From NCBI RefSeq assembly GCF_007990505.1, contig NZ_AP019822.1:434001-498000 (forward strand): a stretch of DNA of 64,000 nucleotides, given 5' to 3'. Positions 17,623 through 26,845 of this stretch are shown here, in pieces (the first letter of the stretch is position 1; every line of letters starts with the position of its first letter). The notes under the pieces are model-generated. The model saw only the letters and a program-made list of their open reading frames with translations, had not been told where the DNA came from and did no database searches. A program made the position numbers and the translations under genes. This stretch comes from Pseudoleptotrichia goodfellowii. GTDB lineage: Bacteria; Fusobacteriota; Fusobacteriia; Fusobacteriales; Leptotrichiaceae.

Positions 17623-17657
17623 TGAGGGAATAGCAGAATAATTCTGTTGATCCCTCA
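17623..17657 (-). terminator. Intrinsic terminator of dps
   Basis: TGAGGGA (17623-17629) pairs with TCCCTCA (17651-17657), with an inner CAGAAT/ATTCTG stem. On the minus strand it is followed by a run of six T. Confidence 0.8.
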
Positions 17658-17682
17658 TAGTACTTTGTCAGATAAAAGGTTT

Positions 17683-18120
17683 TTATTTTAGGTAAGCATT
17701 TAACATCCATAGATTTTTTTCATATTCCGAGATATACTCGTCCAACATAGCCGAAGTTCCGTAGTCATTTTCATCATCGGCAGTTACTTTAATTTCTTTT
17801 ACAAGTGTCAACATTGATTCAAAATCGGCTTTTACAGAAACAAGCACATCATGAACGGATATTTCCTTATTTTCAGCTTCTTTAATTGTGGTAAGCTCCA
17901 AGTAATCTTTCAATGTCCCGTAAGGTCTTGCCCCTATTGAAAGTATTCTTTCAGCCACATCGTCTACCTGCTCGTTGATTTTATCGTAAAATTCTTCCAA
18001 TTTTGTATGGATTGTAAAAAATCCTTTTCCCACTACATTCCAATGGTAATTTTGAACTTTTCTGTAAAGAACATTCAAATTAACCAGATACAAATTCAAT
18101 TTTTCAGAAGTTTTGCTCAT
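17683..18120 (-). CDS. dps: Dps-family ferritin-like protein
   Basis: A 145-residue four-helix protein that stores iron and protects DNA from peroxide by oxidising Fe(II) at inter-subunit sites. Ferroxidase ligands are recognisable in NYHWNVVGKGFFTIHTKLEE and YDKINEQVDDVAERIL (His, His, Asp, Glu). No basic N-terminal tail is present, so DNA binding may be weak. A strong promoter with a PerR-like operator lies upstream; a terminator follows. Length is normal for the family. Confidence 0.92.
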   Translation of the reverse strand: MSKTSEKLNLYLVNLNVLYRKVQNYHWNVVGKGFFTIHTKLEEFYDKINEQVDDVAERILSIGARPYGTLKDYLELTTIKEAENKEISVHDVLVSVKADFESMLTLVKEIKVTADDENDYGTSAMLDEYISEYEKNLWMLNAYLK

Positions 18121-18153
18121 TATTATCCTCTCCTTATTTAAAATTATTTTATA

Positions 18154-18202
18154 TTTGTAATAATTACAAACTAATTATATTAAAAAAATCATCTTTTGTC
18201 AA
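18154..18202 (-). promoter_or_regulatory. dps promoter with PerR/Fur-type box
   Basis: On the minus strand TTGACA (18202-18197), 17-bp spacer, TATAAT (18179-18174), a consensus promoter. A perfect 17-bp palindrome, TTTGTAAT-A-ATTACAAA (18154-18170), covers the expected start site. This has the 7-1-7 symmetry of PerR/Fur boxes, implying repression lifted by peroxide. Confidence 0.72.
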
Positions 18203-19036
18203 TCATTTTTTTCTTAAAAACGAGAATAATTTTACAAAAACTATTAAAATTATTAACGAAACTATTATCGACGGCCCTGAAGGAATATTTAAAGTATATG
18301 AAAAATATAATCCGAATAAAATTCCGAGGAATGAAAAGAATACCGATAAAAGTATAATAATATTGTATTTTTTTGCAACCATGGAAGCGGCTGCCTGAGG
18401 AATTGTAAGTATGGAAATAATAAGAATAATCCCTATAGTCTTAATATTTATTATTATTGCGGAAGATATAAGCATAACCATAAAATAGTTGATAAAATAA
18501 ACGGGAACACCATACAATCTGTATAATTTTTCGTCAAAACTTGTATAAACTATACCTTTATAAAAAATTATAAAAAATATGACAGTTATAATGTCAAGTA
18601 TTAAAAGAGAAATTATATTTGAATTATTGGAAAGAAGAATGTTTCCGAATAAATAAGTGGACATATCCGACTGATAACCGGGAGTCATAAAAGAAAATAT
18701 AATTCCCACAGCCATACCTAAAGACATGACCATACCTATGCCCAAATCTCCTTCAACATTGAAAAAGTCTTTCAAAATCAATATTAAAATACCCGATAAA
18801 ATTGAAAAAATAAGACCGAAAATTAAAGGGTCTTTCATCGGTAATCTGAAAAAATAAACAAGATAGATTCCGATCCCGATTCCTCCGTAAGAAGCATGGC
18901 TTATACTAGAAGAAATAAAGACCATTTTTTTATTAACTATATATGTTCCTATTATGCCGCAGCATATACTCGAAAGAAAGCCTACTATAAGGGCATTTCT
19001 CATAAAAGAATATCCTAAAATATTTAAAAAATCCAT
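18203..19036 (-). CDS. znuB: Zinc/manganese ABC transporter permease (ZnuB-like)
   Basis: About 277 residues, ABC-3 family membrane permease with 7-8 helices. Typical features: ALIVGFLSSICCGIIGTYIV near the start and SSISHASYGGIGIGIYL, then GIILIISILTIPQAAASM in the cytosolic coupling region. The frame is open from a TTG at 19048, but GGGGAG places the start at ATG 19036. It follows the ATPase by 21 nt. Its stop codon abuts the dps -35 element. Confidence 0.9.
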   Translation of the reverse strand: MDFLNILGYSFMRNALIVGFLSSICCGIIGTYIVNKKMVFISSSISHASYGGIGIGIYLVYFFRLPMKDPLIFGLIFSILSGILILILKDFFNVEGDLGIGMVMSLGMAVGIIFSFMTPGYQSDMSTYLFGNILLSNNSNIISLLILDIITVIFFIIFYKGIVYTSFDEKLYRLYGVPVYFINYFMVMLISSAIIINIKTIGIILIISILTIPQAAASMVAKKYNIIILLSVFFSFLGILFGLYFSYTLNIPSGPSIIVSLIILIVFVKLFSFLRKK

Positions 19037-19057
19037 TTTTCTCCCCAACTTTGATAT

Positions 19058-19750
19058 TTAATGTCTGTGTGTGTTATCTTCGCTGTCATAAAATGCTTTT
19101 TTGTTTTTGTATGTTTTAATAGTTCCTTCTACAATAAATATTGAATCCACATAATTATAAATTTTTTCCATTTCATGAGAAATTATTACAAGTGTTGAAT
19201 TTGAGAGCTTTTTTATTTTTTCAAATAGTTTAAACTCAAATTCTTTATCCAAAAATGATTCGGGTTCGTCCAGAAATATAATTTCCGGAGAAGAAACGAG
19301 TGCTCTTGCAATAAGAGCTCTCTGCAACTGTCCTCCTGAAACTTCGCTTATTAATTTATCTTTTAAATGAGAAATTCCGAATTCTTTTAAAAGATTTTCT
19401 GTCTTTTTCTTTTCTTCTTCGTTAAAACGTCTGAAAAGATTTTTTTTATCTGTAAGTCCCGATATAACAAGATCAAATATATTAATAGGGAAAGAAGCAT
19501 CAAATTCTCTAATTTGAGGGAGATAACCGATTTTCTTTTTATCGATAAAAAACCTGATTTCTCCCGATTTCTTTTTCAAAAAACCTAAAAGAACCTTTAT
19601 TAATGTAGATTTTCCGCCTCCGTTTCTTCCTAAAATAGCTACATTTTGTCCTTTTATTATATCAAAACTTATATTTTCCAAAATAATTTCATTGTGATAT
19701 TTAAAATTCAAATCTTTTACGCTTATTAATTTTTCTTCAGAATTACTCAT
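19058..19750 (-). CDS. znuC: Zinc ABC transporter ATP-binding protein (ZnuC-like)
   Basis: A 230-residue ABC ATPase. Walker A GRNGGGKSTL, signature VSGGQLQRALIARAL, Walker B IIFLDEP, and switch His in LVIISHEM. Energises import through the ZnuB-like permease. The C-terminus ends in a small His cluster (DNTHRH), a possible metal contact. Located 26 nt after the binding-protein gene. Confidence 0.92.
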   Translation of the reverse strand: MSNSEEKLISVKDLNFKYHNEIILENISFDIIKGQNVAILGRNGGGKSTLIKVLLGFLKKKSGEIRFFIDKKKIGYLPQIREFDASFPINIFDLVISGLTDKKNLFRRFNEEEKKKTENLLKEFGISHLKDKLISEVSGGQLQRALIARALVSSPEIIFLDEPESFLDKEFEFKLFEKIKKLSNSTLVIISHEMEKIYNYVDSIFIVEGTIKTYKNKKAFYDSEDNTHRH

Positions 19751-19776
19751 TATATCCCCTTTCTTAAAAAATCCCC

Positions 19777-20733
19777 TTAATCCAGATAATCTACAAAACG
19801 GTTCAGATTTTCAAATACGTTTTCCAAATCGGCATTAAATTCAGCTACTTTGGAATTAGGAATCTCCTTTGAAATAGCTTCTGCACTTTGCTTAGGAAAC
19901 TGAGGCTGCACTAAAATAGTAGTTATACCGTGTTCTTTAGCTTCATCTATAATTTCTTTAATTTGTTGTGCTGAAGGCTCTTTCCCTTCACTTTCTATCT
20001 CGATTTCTTTGATGTCATAGTCTTTCAAGAAATAATTCAATGCAGGATGATAAATCATAAATAATTTTTTAGTTTTTCCTGACATTTTTTTAGAGATTTC
20101 TTCTTTGAATTTAGTCAATTCAGCTAAAAAGTCATTATAATTTTTTTCAAAAGTATCTTTTTTATCAGGATACATTTGAGCCAATTTATCTTTTACATTT
20201 TTTGCCACTTGAGGCATCATTTCCAAAGAAAACCATACATGAGGATCTCTGGCATCTTCGTCATGATCGTGATGTTCTTTTTCTTCTTCATGTTTTTCAT
20301 TTTTATCATGGTCATGATCATGATCTTCGTCTTCATCATGGTGATGATGGTGTCCTTTTAAAAATAGAGCAGGATCTACACCGCTTAAAACATTTGTAAT
20401 TTTATCCGAGCCGTTCAAACTTTTTTCTATTGTTTCTTCAAAAGGTAATACGTCATAAGTAAAAAATACTTTTGTATCTTCAAGAGTTTTCAAATCTTCA
20501 GGTTTCGGCTCAAAAAGCTCGTGATTCATGTTAGGCTGTACAATAGAAGTAACTTCAAAATCACTGCCGGCAATCTTCTGGACAAGCCATTTAAGTGGCG
20601 GAATACTCGTTACAATTTTTTCTTTTTTAGGAGCTTCCGTTTTTGCTCCGCTTTCTTTTTTTTCAGGATTTTCAGTTTTTCCGCACGAAAAAACAAGAAG
20701 TCCCAATAACATTAGTGCTACAATTTTTTTCAT
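19777..20733 (-). CDS. znuA: Zinc-binding lipoprotein (ZnuA-like, cluster A-I)
   Basis: About 318 residues. The N-terminus is a lipoprotein signal (LMLLGLLVFSC). The periplasmic-type fold has the usual ligands: His in QPNMNHELFEPKP, His in DPHVWFSLEMM, His in MIYHPALNYFLKDY, and a late acidic ligand. Between the first two lies a long His/Asp/Glu-rich loop (about residues 125-165, GHHHHH followed by repeated HD) as in zinc-specific members. AGGAGG is 8 nt before ATG 20733. The operon with a Fur-family regulator supports zinc rather than manganese. Confidence 0.93.
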   Translation of the reverse strand: MKKIVALMLLGLLVFSCGKTENPEKKESGAKTEAPKKEKIVTSIPPLKWLVQKIAGSDFEVTSIVQPNMNHELFEPKPEDLKTLEDTKVFFTYDVLPFEETIEKSLNGSDKITNVLSGVDPALFLKGHHHHHDEDEDHDHDHDKNEKHEEEKEHHDHDEDARDPHVWFSLEMMPQVAKNVKDKLAQMYPDKKDTFEKNYNDFLAELTKFKEEISKKMSGKTKKLFMIYHPALNYFLKDYDIKEIEIESEGKEPSAQQIKEIIDEAKEHGITTILVQPQFPKQSAEAISKEIPNSKVAEFNADLENVFENLNRFVDYLD

Positions 20734-20798
20734 TTCCAAATCCTCCTGTAAGTTTTATATATAAGTCAGTACTGAGTGTAAACCGGGTTATTTTTCAC

Positions 20799-21155
20799 TT
20801 AATCGCAGTCGCTACATTTCCCCTTAAAAATGGATAAATGCGATAAAAGAGAAAATCCTTTTTTTTCCAATGTATTTTTTTCTTTTTCTATTTCCGAGTC
20901 CGAAAAATCGGGAACGGTTTCTATATGTTTACAAGTGTCGCATATAAAAAAGTTGGCATTTTCTTCTTTGAAATAATACTTTTCATTTTCAAAGTCAAAA
21001 GAAAATACAAGTTTATTTTTTTCTAAAAAATCTAAAGCCCGATAAATCGTAGAAAGATCAAAATCAACTTTTGTTTTTAAAAATTTTACATTTACGGGGA
21101 TATCCGAGATTTGTATTAAATCAAGGACCTTTTGCCTATTTTTAGTAAGTTTCAT
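20799..21155 (-). CDS. zur: Fur-family metalloregulator, probably Zur
   Basis: A 118-residue Fur-superfamily repressor. The N-terminal winged helix has KNRQKVLDLIQ and DLSTIYRALDFLEKN. The structural zinc site cysteines are in ICDTCKH and GKCSDCD. First gene of the operon with znuA, znuC and znuB, hence the Zur assignment. Shorter than many Fur proteins (about 135-150). A perfect 7-1-7 palindrome upstream predicts autoregulation. GAAGG precedes the ATG. Confidence 0.86.
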   Translation of the reverse strand: MKLTKNRQKVLDLIQISDIPVNVKFLKTKVDFDLSTIYRALDFLEKNKLVFSFDFENEKYYFKEENANFFICDTCKHIETVPDFSDSEIEKEKNTLEKKGFSLLSHLSIFKGKCSDCD

Positions 21156-21189
21156 AATGTTTACCTTCTATAAAAATAAAATTTAAAAA

Positions 21190-21245
21190 TGCAAATGATT
21201 TGCAAAAATATGATTTATTTTATAATAAATATTTTTATTTGTCAA
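21190..21245 (-). promoter_or_regulatory. zur-znuACB promoter with Zur-type box
   Basis: On the minus strand TTGACA (21245-21240), 17-bp spacer, TAAAAT (21222-21217). The palindrome TGCAAAT-G-ATTTGCA (21190-21204) lies at about +6 to +20, giving roadblock or start-site repression. It differs in core from the dps box, as expected for two regulators. Confidence 0.68.
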
Positions 21246-21403
21246 ATTTTTTTCTTCATTTTTTTAAAAATTTGACAAAAACTGTCATTAAGGTTATAAT
21301 TAGCGAAAATTAAAGCTTTTTTATTACAAAAATTACGAATCATCATGTCTTTAAAGCTGAAATTTCTTATAAAATCAAAAAATAAAATTATATAAAAATA
21401 TTT

Positions 21404-22397
21404 ATGACTAAAACGGAAAAAAGAAAATTAAATAACGGATATTTGAAAATGGCTATAGGATTTACTCTCTCTCTACGCTTACAACACCGCTTTTAAATTC
21501 TGTTGATACTGCAGTTGTAGGAAGATTGCCGAATCCTGTGTATATAGGAGGAGTGGCACTGGGAGGAACGATATTTAACACAATATATTGAATTTTAGGG
21601 TTTTTGAGAGTGAGTACGTCGGGATATTCGGCAAAGGCATTCGGTATGAAAGACGAAAAAGAAGAAGTTCTTGCACTTATAAGACCTATGATAATATCAG
21701 TTATAACAGGATTACTGTTTTTTGTATTTCAGAACGGAATATTGAATTTGGCTTTACGTTTTTACAAAGCTGATGAGCAGGTACTGCATTATATGGGAGT
21801 TTATTATAAAATACTCATATGGGGAGCACCTTTTGTCCTTTTAAATTATACTTTTCTCGGTTGGATAATGGGACGTAAGCAAATAAGAGAATGTCTGATT
21901 TTGTAAACATTGTTCTGGATTTATTTTTTGTAAAAAGTCTTAATATGAATGTCGCCGGTGTTGCCTATGCTACTCTTATTTCTCAAATTATGACAACTTT
22001 ATTGTCAATATACATAATATTGAAAGGAAAAAAAGGCGAGGATTTAAAAATAATTGAAGCCGTAAAAAAAATAGATTTTAAAAAGATATTTGATAAAGAA
22101 GCTGCAAAAAAGATTGTAGGAGTAAACTTTGATCTGGTCATAAGAACAGTGTGTCTTCTTGCAGTTACCAACCTGTTTATGGAAGAAGCCTCAGGAGAAG
22201 GAGAAATAGTCTTGGCGGCAAATTCCATACTATTTCAGATCCAGTATTTAATGGCGTATTTCTTTGACGGATTTGCCAATGCTTCGAGTGTTTTTGACGG
22301 TTTACTTTTTCATTATCCCTTTATGGGGGAATCATGGGCTTTGGTTTTCTTTTATACTGTTTTCGGGAGCAAGATCGGTGCTACTTTTTATATGTAA
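21404..22397 (+). pseudogene. MATE-family efflux transporter pseudogene
   Basis: Remnants of a DinF-like MATE exporter are spread over three frames. The start is MTKTEKRKLNNGYLKMA, then a frameshift in the CT-repeat near 21462-21476, then NSVDTAVVGRLPNPVYIGG. An in-frame TGA near 21588 replaces the Trp of YWILGF. A further shift near 21893 separates the two central parts (MGRKQIRE and NIVLDLFFVKSLNMNVAGVAYAT). The sequence then breaks off after GFANASSVF, so about a third of the usual 440 residues is missing. Clearly inactive. Confidence 0.88.
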
Positions 22398-22430
22398 AAA
22401 AAATGAAAAGAAAAGTATATTCGGAAATGG

Positions 22431-22465
22431 AAATGTGAGAGCTATAAACCCTCACATTTTTTAAA
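22431..22465. terminator. Intrinsic terminator, TGTGAG-type stem
   Basis: AAATGTGAG (22431-22439) pairs with CTCACATTT (22451-22459), then a T run. Near-bidirectional; it serves the MATE remnant and the gene ending at 22461. Confidence 0.8.
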
Positions 22466-22895
22466 TATTAAGAAAATCATTGTTTTCAATTTTTTCTCCT
22501 AAAGAGTTTTTAAGTTTCGGATTATTAATGTTAAAAACATATACATAAGCCTTGTCCGCTTTATTAAAACTCCTGTCGTATATGTCAAGATAAAGTTTGT
22601 TATATTCATTTTCAGGGTGATTTTTCCCGTAATAATTTTCCATTTTATCAAGATTTTCAAGTATTTCTGTTAAATTTTCAGTGTTATCGGGAAATTCATA
22701 CAATTCTCCTGTTGTAAAATTCTCCGGATTTTTATTTTCATCCTGTTCAGACAAAACTAATGCAGGATAATTCTTGTTTTTAATTGTAAAAATATTTCCT
22801 CTCACATAAAATATTCCTTTAAATTGAGCTTTATCAATATAATAATGATTGAAACATCCTTTTCTCAAAGAACCGTAGACAAATAATTTTATCAT
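22461..22895 (-). CDS. Gamma-glutamylcyclotransferase-like (AIG2/GGCT fold) protein
   Basis: About 144 residues. The family signature MIKLFVYGSLRKGCFNHYY (YGSLR) marks the substrate-binding loop; GELYEFPD and LDKMENYYG follow the AIG2/GGACT pattern. These enzymes release 5-oxoproline from gamma-glutamyl compounds. A longer frame to 22964 exists, but GGAGAG supports ATG 22895. It follows pcp, whose product also yields 5-oxoproline. Exact substrate not assigned. Confidence 0.8.
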   Translation of the reverse strand: MIKLFVYGSLRKGCFNHYYIDKAQFKGIFYVRGNIFTIKNKNYPALVLSEQDENKNPENFTTGELYEFPDNTENLTEILENLDKMENYYGKNHPENEYNKLYLDIYDRSFNKADKAYVYVFNINNPKLKNSLGEKIENNDFLNI

Positions 22896-22923
22896 TTTTC
22901 TCTCCTGTAATATAAATTTGTGT

Positions 22924-23565
22924 CTAACAAACGGTTCCGCCTGTTTTTTTAATATCTTCATCATTTTTCACAATAGCTTCGATAGCTGCTGTCAGTCCTT
23001 CGACTACAGTATCTACAGACATTGAAGGCATATTCGGTTTACTTATAACCTGTTCAGGCAAAAAAGGAATATGAATAAATCCTGATTTTTTTTCTTTATA
23101 TTTTTTCTCAATTAAATATCTTACACCATATAAAACGTGGTTGCAAACAAACGTTCCCGCAGTATTTGAAACCGAAGCCGGAATTTCATGATTTCTAATA
23201 TTTTCCACTATGGCTTTTACAGGCAAATTGGAAAAATAAGCACTTTCTCCGTCAGAGAAAACAGGTTCGTCTATAACCTGATTTCCTTCATTGTCGGGAA
23301 TACGGAAATCATCAATATTTATACCTATACGTTCTACAGTAATGTCGAATCTTCCTCCTGCCTGCCCGATAGATAAAATAACATCAGGATTATGCTCCTC
23401 AACAGCTTTTTCTATTTTCTCAAGAGATTTTATTCTGACAGTAGGAATTTCTATTTTTATAATTTCAGCTCCCGCAATATTATCGGGTAATTTTTTTACG
23501 GCTTCAAGAGCCGGATTTACAAGTTCTCCTCCGAAAGGATCGAACCCTGTAACTAATATTTTCAT
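22924..23565 (-). CDS. pcp: Pyroglutamyl-peptidase I
   Basis: A 213-residue cysteine peptidase of family C15 that removes N-terminal 5-oxoproline from peptides. Catalytic triad regions: [12 protein letters not shown] at the start, [16 protein letters not shown] with the Glu region, [14 protein letters not shown] with Cys, and [12 protein letters not shown] with His. Length is exactly that of the family (about 215). GAGGAGG supports ATG 23565. Lies directly after the DUF979/DUF969 permease genes, a conserved arrangement. Confidence 0.94.
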   Translation of the reverse strand: MKILVTGFDPFGGELVNPALEAVKKLPDNIAGAEIIKIEIPTVRIKSLEKIEKAVEEHNPDVILSIGQAGGRFDITVERIGINIDDFRIPDNEGNQVIDEPVFSDGESAYFSNLPVKAIVENIRNHEIPASVSNTAGTFVCNHVLYGVRYLIEKKYKEKKSGFIHIPFLPEQVISKPNMPSMSVDTVVEGLTAAIEAIVKNDEDIKKTGGTVC

Positions 23566-23584
23566 TGACGCCCTCCTCAAATGT

Positions 23585-24526
23585 TTATTTTATACCGAAC
23601 AGCAACAGCATTAATATTATATGAACAACGAATAATGCCAATGCCATAGGAATTTGTGTTTTAATCATAGCATTTTTATCTTTTATTTCAAGTATGGAAG
23701 CAGGAACTATATTAAAGTTTGCAGCCATAGGTGTCATAAGTGTTCCGCAGTAACCTGCAGTCATTCCTAAAGCTCCTATAACGGCAGGATTTCCTCCGTG
23801 TTTTAAAATGAACGGAATACCTATACCTGCTGTTATTACTGAGAATGCTGCGAAGGCATTTCCCATAATCATAGTAAATACTGCCATTCCTATTGCATAA
23901 ATAATGATACCTAAAAATATATTTCCTGAAGGAACTACAGACGAAATACTTTGAGCAATAACATTTCCGACACCGGCTTCTTTAAATACCACTCCGAGAG
24001 CTGCAAGTAACTGAGGCAAAAGAGCTGCTGCCCCTGTCTGCATCAGAAGTTTTGCAGAGTCTTCGTTTGTTTCGCTTAAATTCGGTTTTATAATTAAAAG
24101 TGCCACAATTAATGCAATAATAGCACCTCCTCCAATACCTAATGCAGCAGGAATAGCTGTTTTTCCGATTTTAAATTGAAGTATCAGAAAAGCTGAAATA
24201 CCTATTAATGCAGCAGGAATAAATATCAGATTTCCGAATTTTCTGCTTTGAGCTATTTTGAATTCGGCAGAAATATCTGCAAATTTTCCCATTTTAAGCT
24301 GATTTGTAACTGTAATAAGTCCTAAAACTATTAACATTCCGCCTGTGTATACATATGGAATATATTTTCCCAAAATGAATATAAGACCTAAAAGAAACCA
24401 GAATAAAAAAGTTCCTATTTTTGCTTTTTCATTTTTAAGCCCTCTGATTGCAGTGCTTATACTGACCAATCCGCAAAGAATGTAAATTATTTCGGATAAA
24501 TAGTTAAAAAGTGTTTTCAAGTCCAT
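23585..24526 (-). CDS. DUF979 family membrane protein
   Basis: A 313-residue integral membrane protein with about 9-10 hydrophobic segments, matching DUF979. [20 protein letters not shown] and [19 protein letters not shown] are typical. It occurs with DUF969 and Pcp in many Firmicutes and Fusobacteria. The two are thought to form a permease, perhaps for 5-oxoproline or pyroglutamyl peptides; this is inference from context. Starts within the stop codon of the DUF969 gene (TAATG). Confidence 0.85.
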   Translation of the reverse strand: MDLKTLFNYLSEIIYILCGLVSISTAIRGLKNEKAKIGTFLFWFLLGLIFILGKYIPYVYTGGMLIVLGLITVTNQLKMGKFADISAEFKIAQSRKFGNLIFIPAALIGISAFLILQFKIGKTAIPAALGIGGGAIIALIVALLIIKPNLSETNEDSAKLLMQTGAAALLPQLLAALGVVFKEAGVGNVIAQSISSVVPSGNIFLGIIIYAIGMAVFTMIMGNAFAAFSVITAGIGIPFILKHGGNPAVIGALGMTAGYCGTLMTPMAANFNIVPASILEIKDKNAMIKTQIPMALALFVVHIILMLLLFGIK

Positions 24527-25209
24527 TATTTATTACCTCCCTGCGAATCTTTTTTAAGTTTTTTGTCATAAAGACTTACTTGTATAATTGTAAATATTAT
24601 TGCAATAATTCCTATAGGAATTGAGTAAAATGCAAGATTTTTAAGAGAAACATTGTATCCGTTTTCTCCCATTGTACTTTGGATAAGAAGTAATCCTGAT
24701 GCACCGACAAATATGTTTTGAGCAAAGAAGTTACCGTAGTTTTCCACTGCACCGCTTAAGCTTTTTAAACGTTCAGTTTCATCTTCACTTAGTTTTCCCC
24801 CTTTGGAAGCTTCAGCAGCAGCCTCAGACATTGGTAAAATAAGCGGTCTTATAAATTGGATGTGTCCTCCGATTCTTATAGAAAGAGCCGATGCGACAGA
24901 ACGGATAATCATATAAAAACCTAAAATTTTTCCTGCAGTGGCATTTTTAAGGTTTCCTATAAGTTCCGCACTTCTTTCCTTCAGACCGTATCTTTCCAAT
25001 ATAGCAATGACAGGGAAACTGATTAAAAAGATAGACATTAATCTGTTCTCCACAAAGGCTTTCCCCATAATTTCAAGGATTTTGAAAAAGTCGATTTTTG
25101 CAGCCAATCCTGTAGCAACTCCTGCGGTTATTACGACAGCAAGAACGTCCAATTTCAAAGAAAATCCTACGACAATAATAACGATACCTATAAGTATCCA
25201 TAAATTCAT
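24526..25209 (-). CDS. DUF969 family membrane protein
   Basis: A 227-residue membrane protein with about 5-6 helices (first ones at residues 3-20 and 22-40). LISFPVIAILERYGLKERSAELI and HIQFIRPLILPMSEAAAEA match the DUF969 family. First gene of the minus-strand operon DUF969-DUF979-pcp-GGCT. GGAGGAG precedes the ATG. Probable partner of DUF979 in transport. Confidence 0.85.
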   Translation of the reverse strand: MNLWILIGIVIIVVGFSLKLDVLAVVITAGVATGLAAKIDFFKILEIMGKAFVENRLMSIFLISFPVIAILERYGLKERSAELIGNLKNATAGKILGFYMIIRSVASALSIRIGGHIQFIRPLILPMSEAAAEASKGGKLSEDETERLKSLSGAVENYGNFFAQNIFVGASGLLLIQSTMGENGYNVSLKNLAFYSIPIGIIAIIFTIIQVSLYDKKLKKDSQGGNK

Positions 25210-25526
25210 AAAAAACTCCTCCTTATATAAATAATAATTGTTACAGATACAGTATTTTAACCTTAAATTACGATAAATGCAATAGGTAAAAGTAATTAAA
25301 TTGAAAAAACGGTATGATATCCGACGAAATTTTTGCAGATTTTATGTTGTGAAAAAGTCTGAAAATAAAAGAAATTTTGAAAAAAATAAAAAATATTGTT
25401 TTAAATGGTAAAAATTCCGAAATGATATTTTTGAGAAATCTTAATATCAGAATATAGTGATTTAGGGAAAAAAGCGTTATTCTGATAAAATTCATTCATG
25501 ATAAAAGAAATCTGAAAGGAAAAATT
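25210..25526. other. Divergent intergenic region with 10-bp inverted repeat
   Basis: A 317-nt gene-free stretch between the divergent DUF969 and radical SAM genes. TATCAGAATA (25445-25454) and TATTCTGATA (25478-25487) form a perfect inverted repeat with 23 nt between, 40 nt before the radical SAM start. No T run follows, so an operator is more likely than a terminator. Nothing else stands out. Confidence 0.5.
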
Positions 25527-26765
25527 ATGAATAAGCCTGTGGAAGATAAATTGAGAATACTAAGTGCTGCTGCTAAATACGACGTATCGTGTTCGTCGAG
25601 CGGAAGTAAAAGAGCAAATAAAAATAACGGATTGGGAAATGCGGCTTTTAGCGGAATATGCCATTCGTGGTCGGCAGACGGGCGATGTGTTTCCCTGCTT
25701 AAAATCCTTATGACAAATCATTGTATGTACGATTGTAAATACTGTGTTAATCGTAGAAGTAACGATATTGAAAGAGCGATACTCACTCCTGAAGAGATTG
25801 TAAAGCTGACTGTAAATTTTTACAGAAGAAATTATATCGAAGGGCTGTTTTTAAGTTCGGGAATAATAAAAAGTGCCGATTACACAATGGAGCAGATGAT
25901 TATTGTAGCGAAAAAACTTCGACTCGAAGAAAACTTTAACGGATATATTCATATGAAAGTTATACCCGGTGCAAGTAAGGAACTTATACGGGAAATGGGA
26001 CTGTACGTAGACAGAGTTTCAGTAAATATAGAACTTGCTGAGAGTAAAGCTCTGAAATTGCTCGCTCCCGACAAAAAATCCATAGATATTTCAACATCTA
26101 TGGGACTGGTACATAAAAATGAAGTGGAAAATAAAGAAGAAAAGAAAATATTTAAAAGTGCACCTTTATACATTCCGGCAGGACAGACAACTCAAATGAT
26201 TATAGGAGCAAGCGGAGAAAGCGATTATAAAATACTTAATAAAAGTGAGAATCTTTATAAAAATTTTGACTTGAAAAGAGTATATTATTCGGCTTATGTT
26301 CCTGTAAACAAGTCAGGAATCCTTGCTAATGTCGATGCTGCTCCGATGATAAGAGAGCATCGTCTTTATCAGGCAGATTGGTTGCTCAGATTTTATAAAT
26401 TTAAAGCCGGAGAAATATTGAACGAGCAAAATCCATTTTTTGATCCTCTCCTCGATCCGAAAGCAAATTGGGCTTTGAGAAATTGGTATCTTTTTCCTAT
26501 GGAAATAAACAGAGCTTCTTATAAAGAGCTTTTGAGGATTCCCGGAATAGGAATAAATTCTGCCCGTCGAATAGTTATGAGCAGAAAATACGGCATAATA
26601 AAATATGAACATTTGCAAAAATTGGGGGTAGTAATAAAACGTGCAAAATATTTTATCACTGTAAATGGCGAGTTTTTAGGGCTTAAAAAAGAAAATCCGG
26701 AACTGATAAGGAATATTTTAATTGAAAGAGAAAAAATCGGCATGTATCAAATGAGACTTTTTTAA
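25527..26765 (+). CDS. Radical SAM protein, putative DNA modification/repair (TIGR03916-like)
   Basis: A 412-residue protein. The N-terminus (ILSAAAKYDVSCSSSGSKR) and GICHSWSADGRCVSLLKIL match a family usually annotated as putative DNA modification/repair radical SAM proteins. The cluster-binding motif is CMYDCKYC (C-x3-C-x2-C). The C-terminus carries a helix-hairpin-helix DNA-binding element (LLRIPGIGINSARRIVMSRK, about 345-365). It is paired with a TIGR03915-like gene, the usual partner. The reaction is not known. GAAAGG precedes the ATG. Confidence 0.88.
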   Translation: MNKPVEDKLRILSAAAKYDVSCSSSGSKRANKNNGLGNAAFSGICHSWSADGRCVSLLKILMTNHCMYDCKYCVNRRSNDIERAILTPEEIVKLTVNFYRRNYIEGLFLSSGIIKSADYTMEQMIIVAKKLRLEENFNGYIHMKVIPGASKELIREMGLYVDRVSVNIELAESKALKLLAPDKKSIDISTSMGLVHKNEVENKEEKKIFKSAPLYIPAGQTTQMIIGASGESDYKILNKSENLYKNFDLKRVYYSAYVPVNKSGILANVDAAPMIREHRLYQADWLLRFYKFKAGEILNEQNPFFDPLLDPKANWALRNWYLFPMEINRASYKELLRIPGIGINSARRIVMSRKYGIIKYEHLQKLGVVIKRAKYFITVNGEFLGLKKENPELIRNILIEREKIGMYQMRLF

Positions 26766-26845
26766 AGAAAGATATCTATAATTTGATAAATGAGAGGCTG
26801 AATGCTGAAAATACAGAATTTAAATAAGATTATCAGGAGGAAACA

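Noticed and set aside
20176-20399. Plus-strand ORFs opposite znuA
   Set aside because: They are antisense images of the His/Asp-rich loop codons; no ribosome site and unlikely composition.
25268-25495. Minus-strand 75-codon ORF in the intergenic region
   Set aside because: Low-complexity Phe/Ile-rich translation, no ribosome site, overlaps the inverted repeat.
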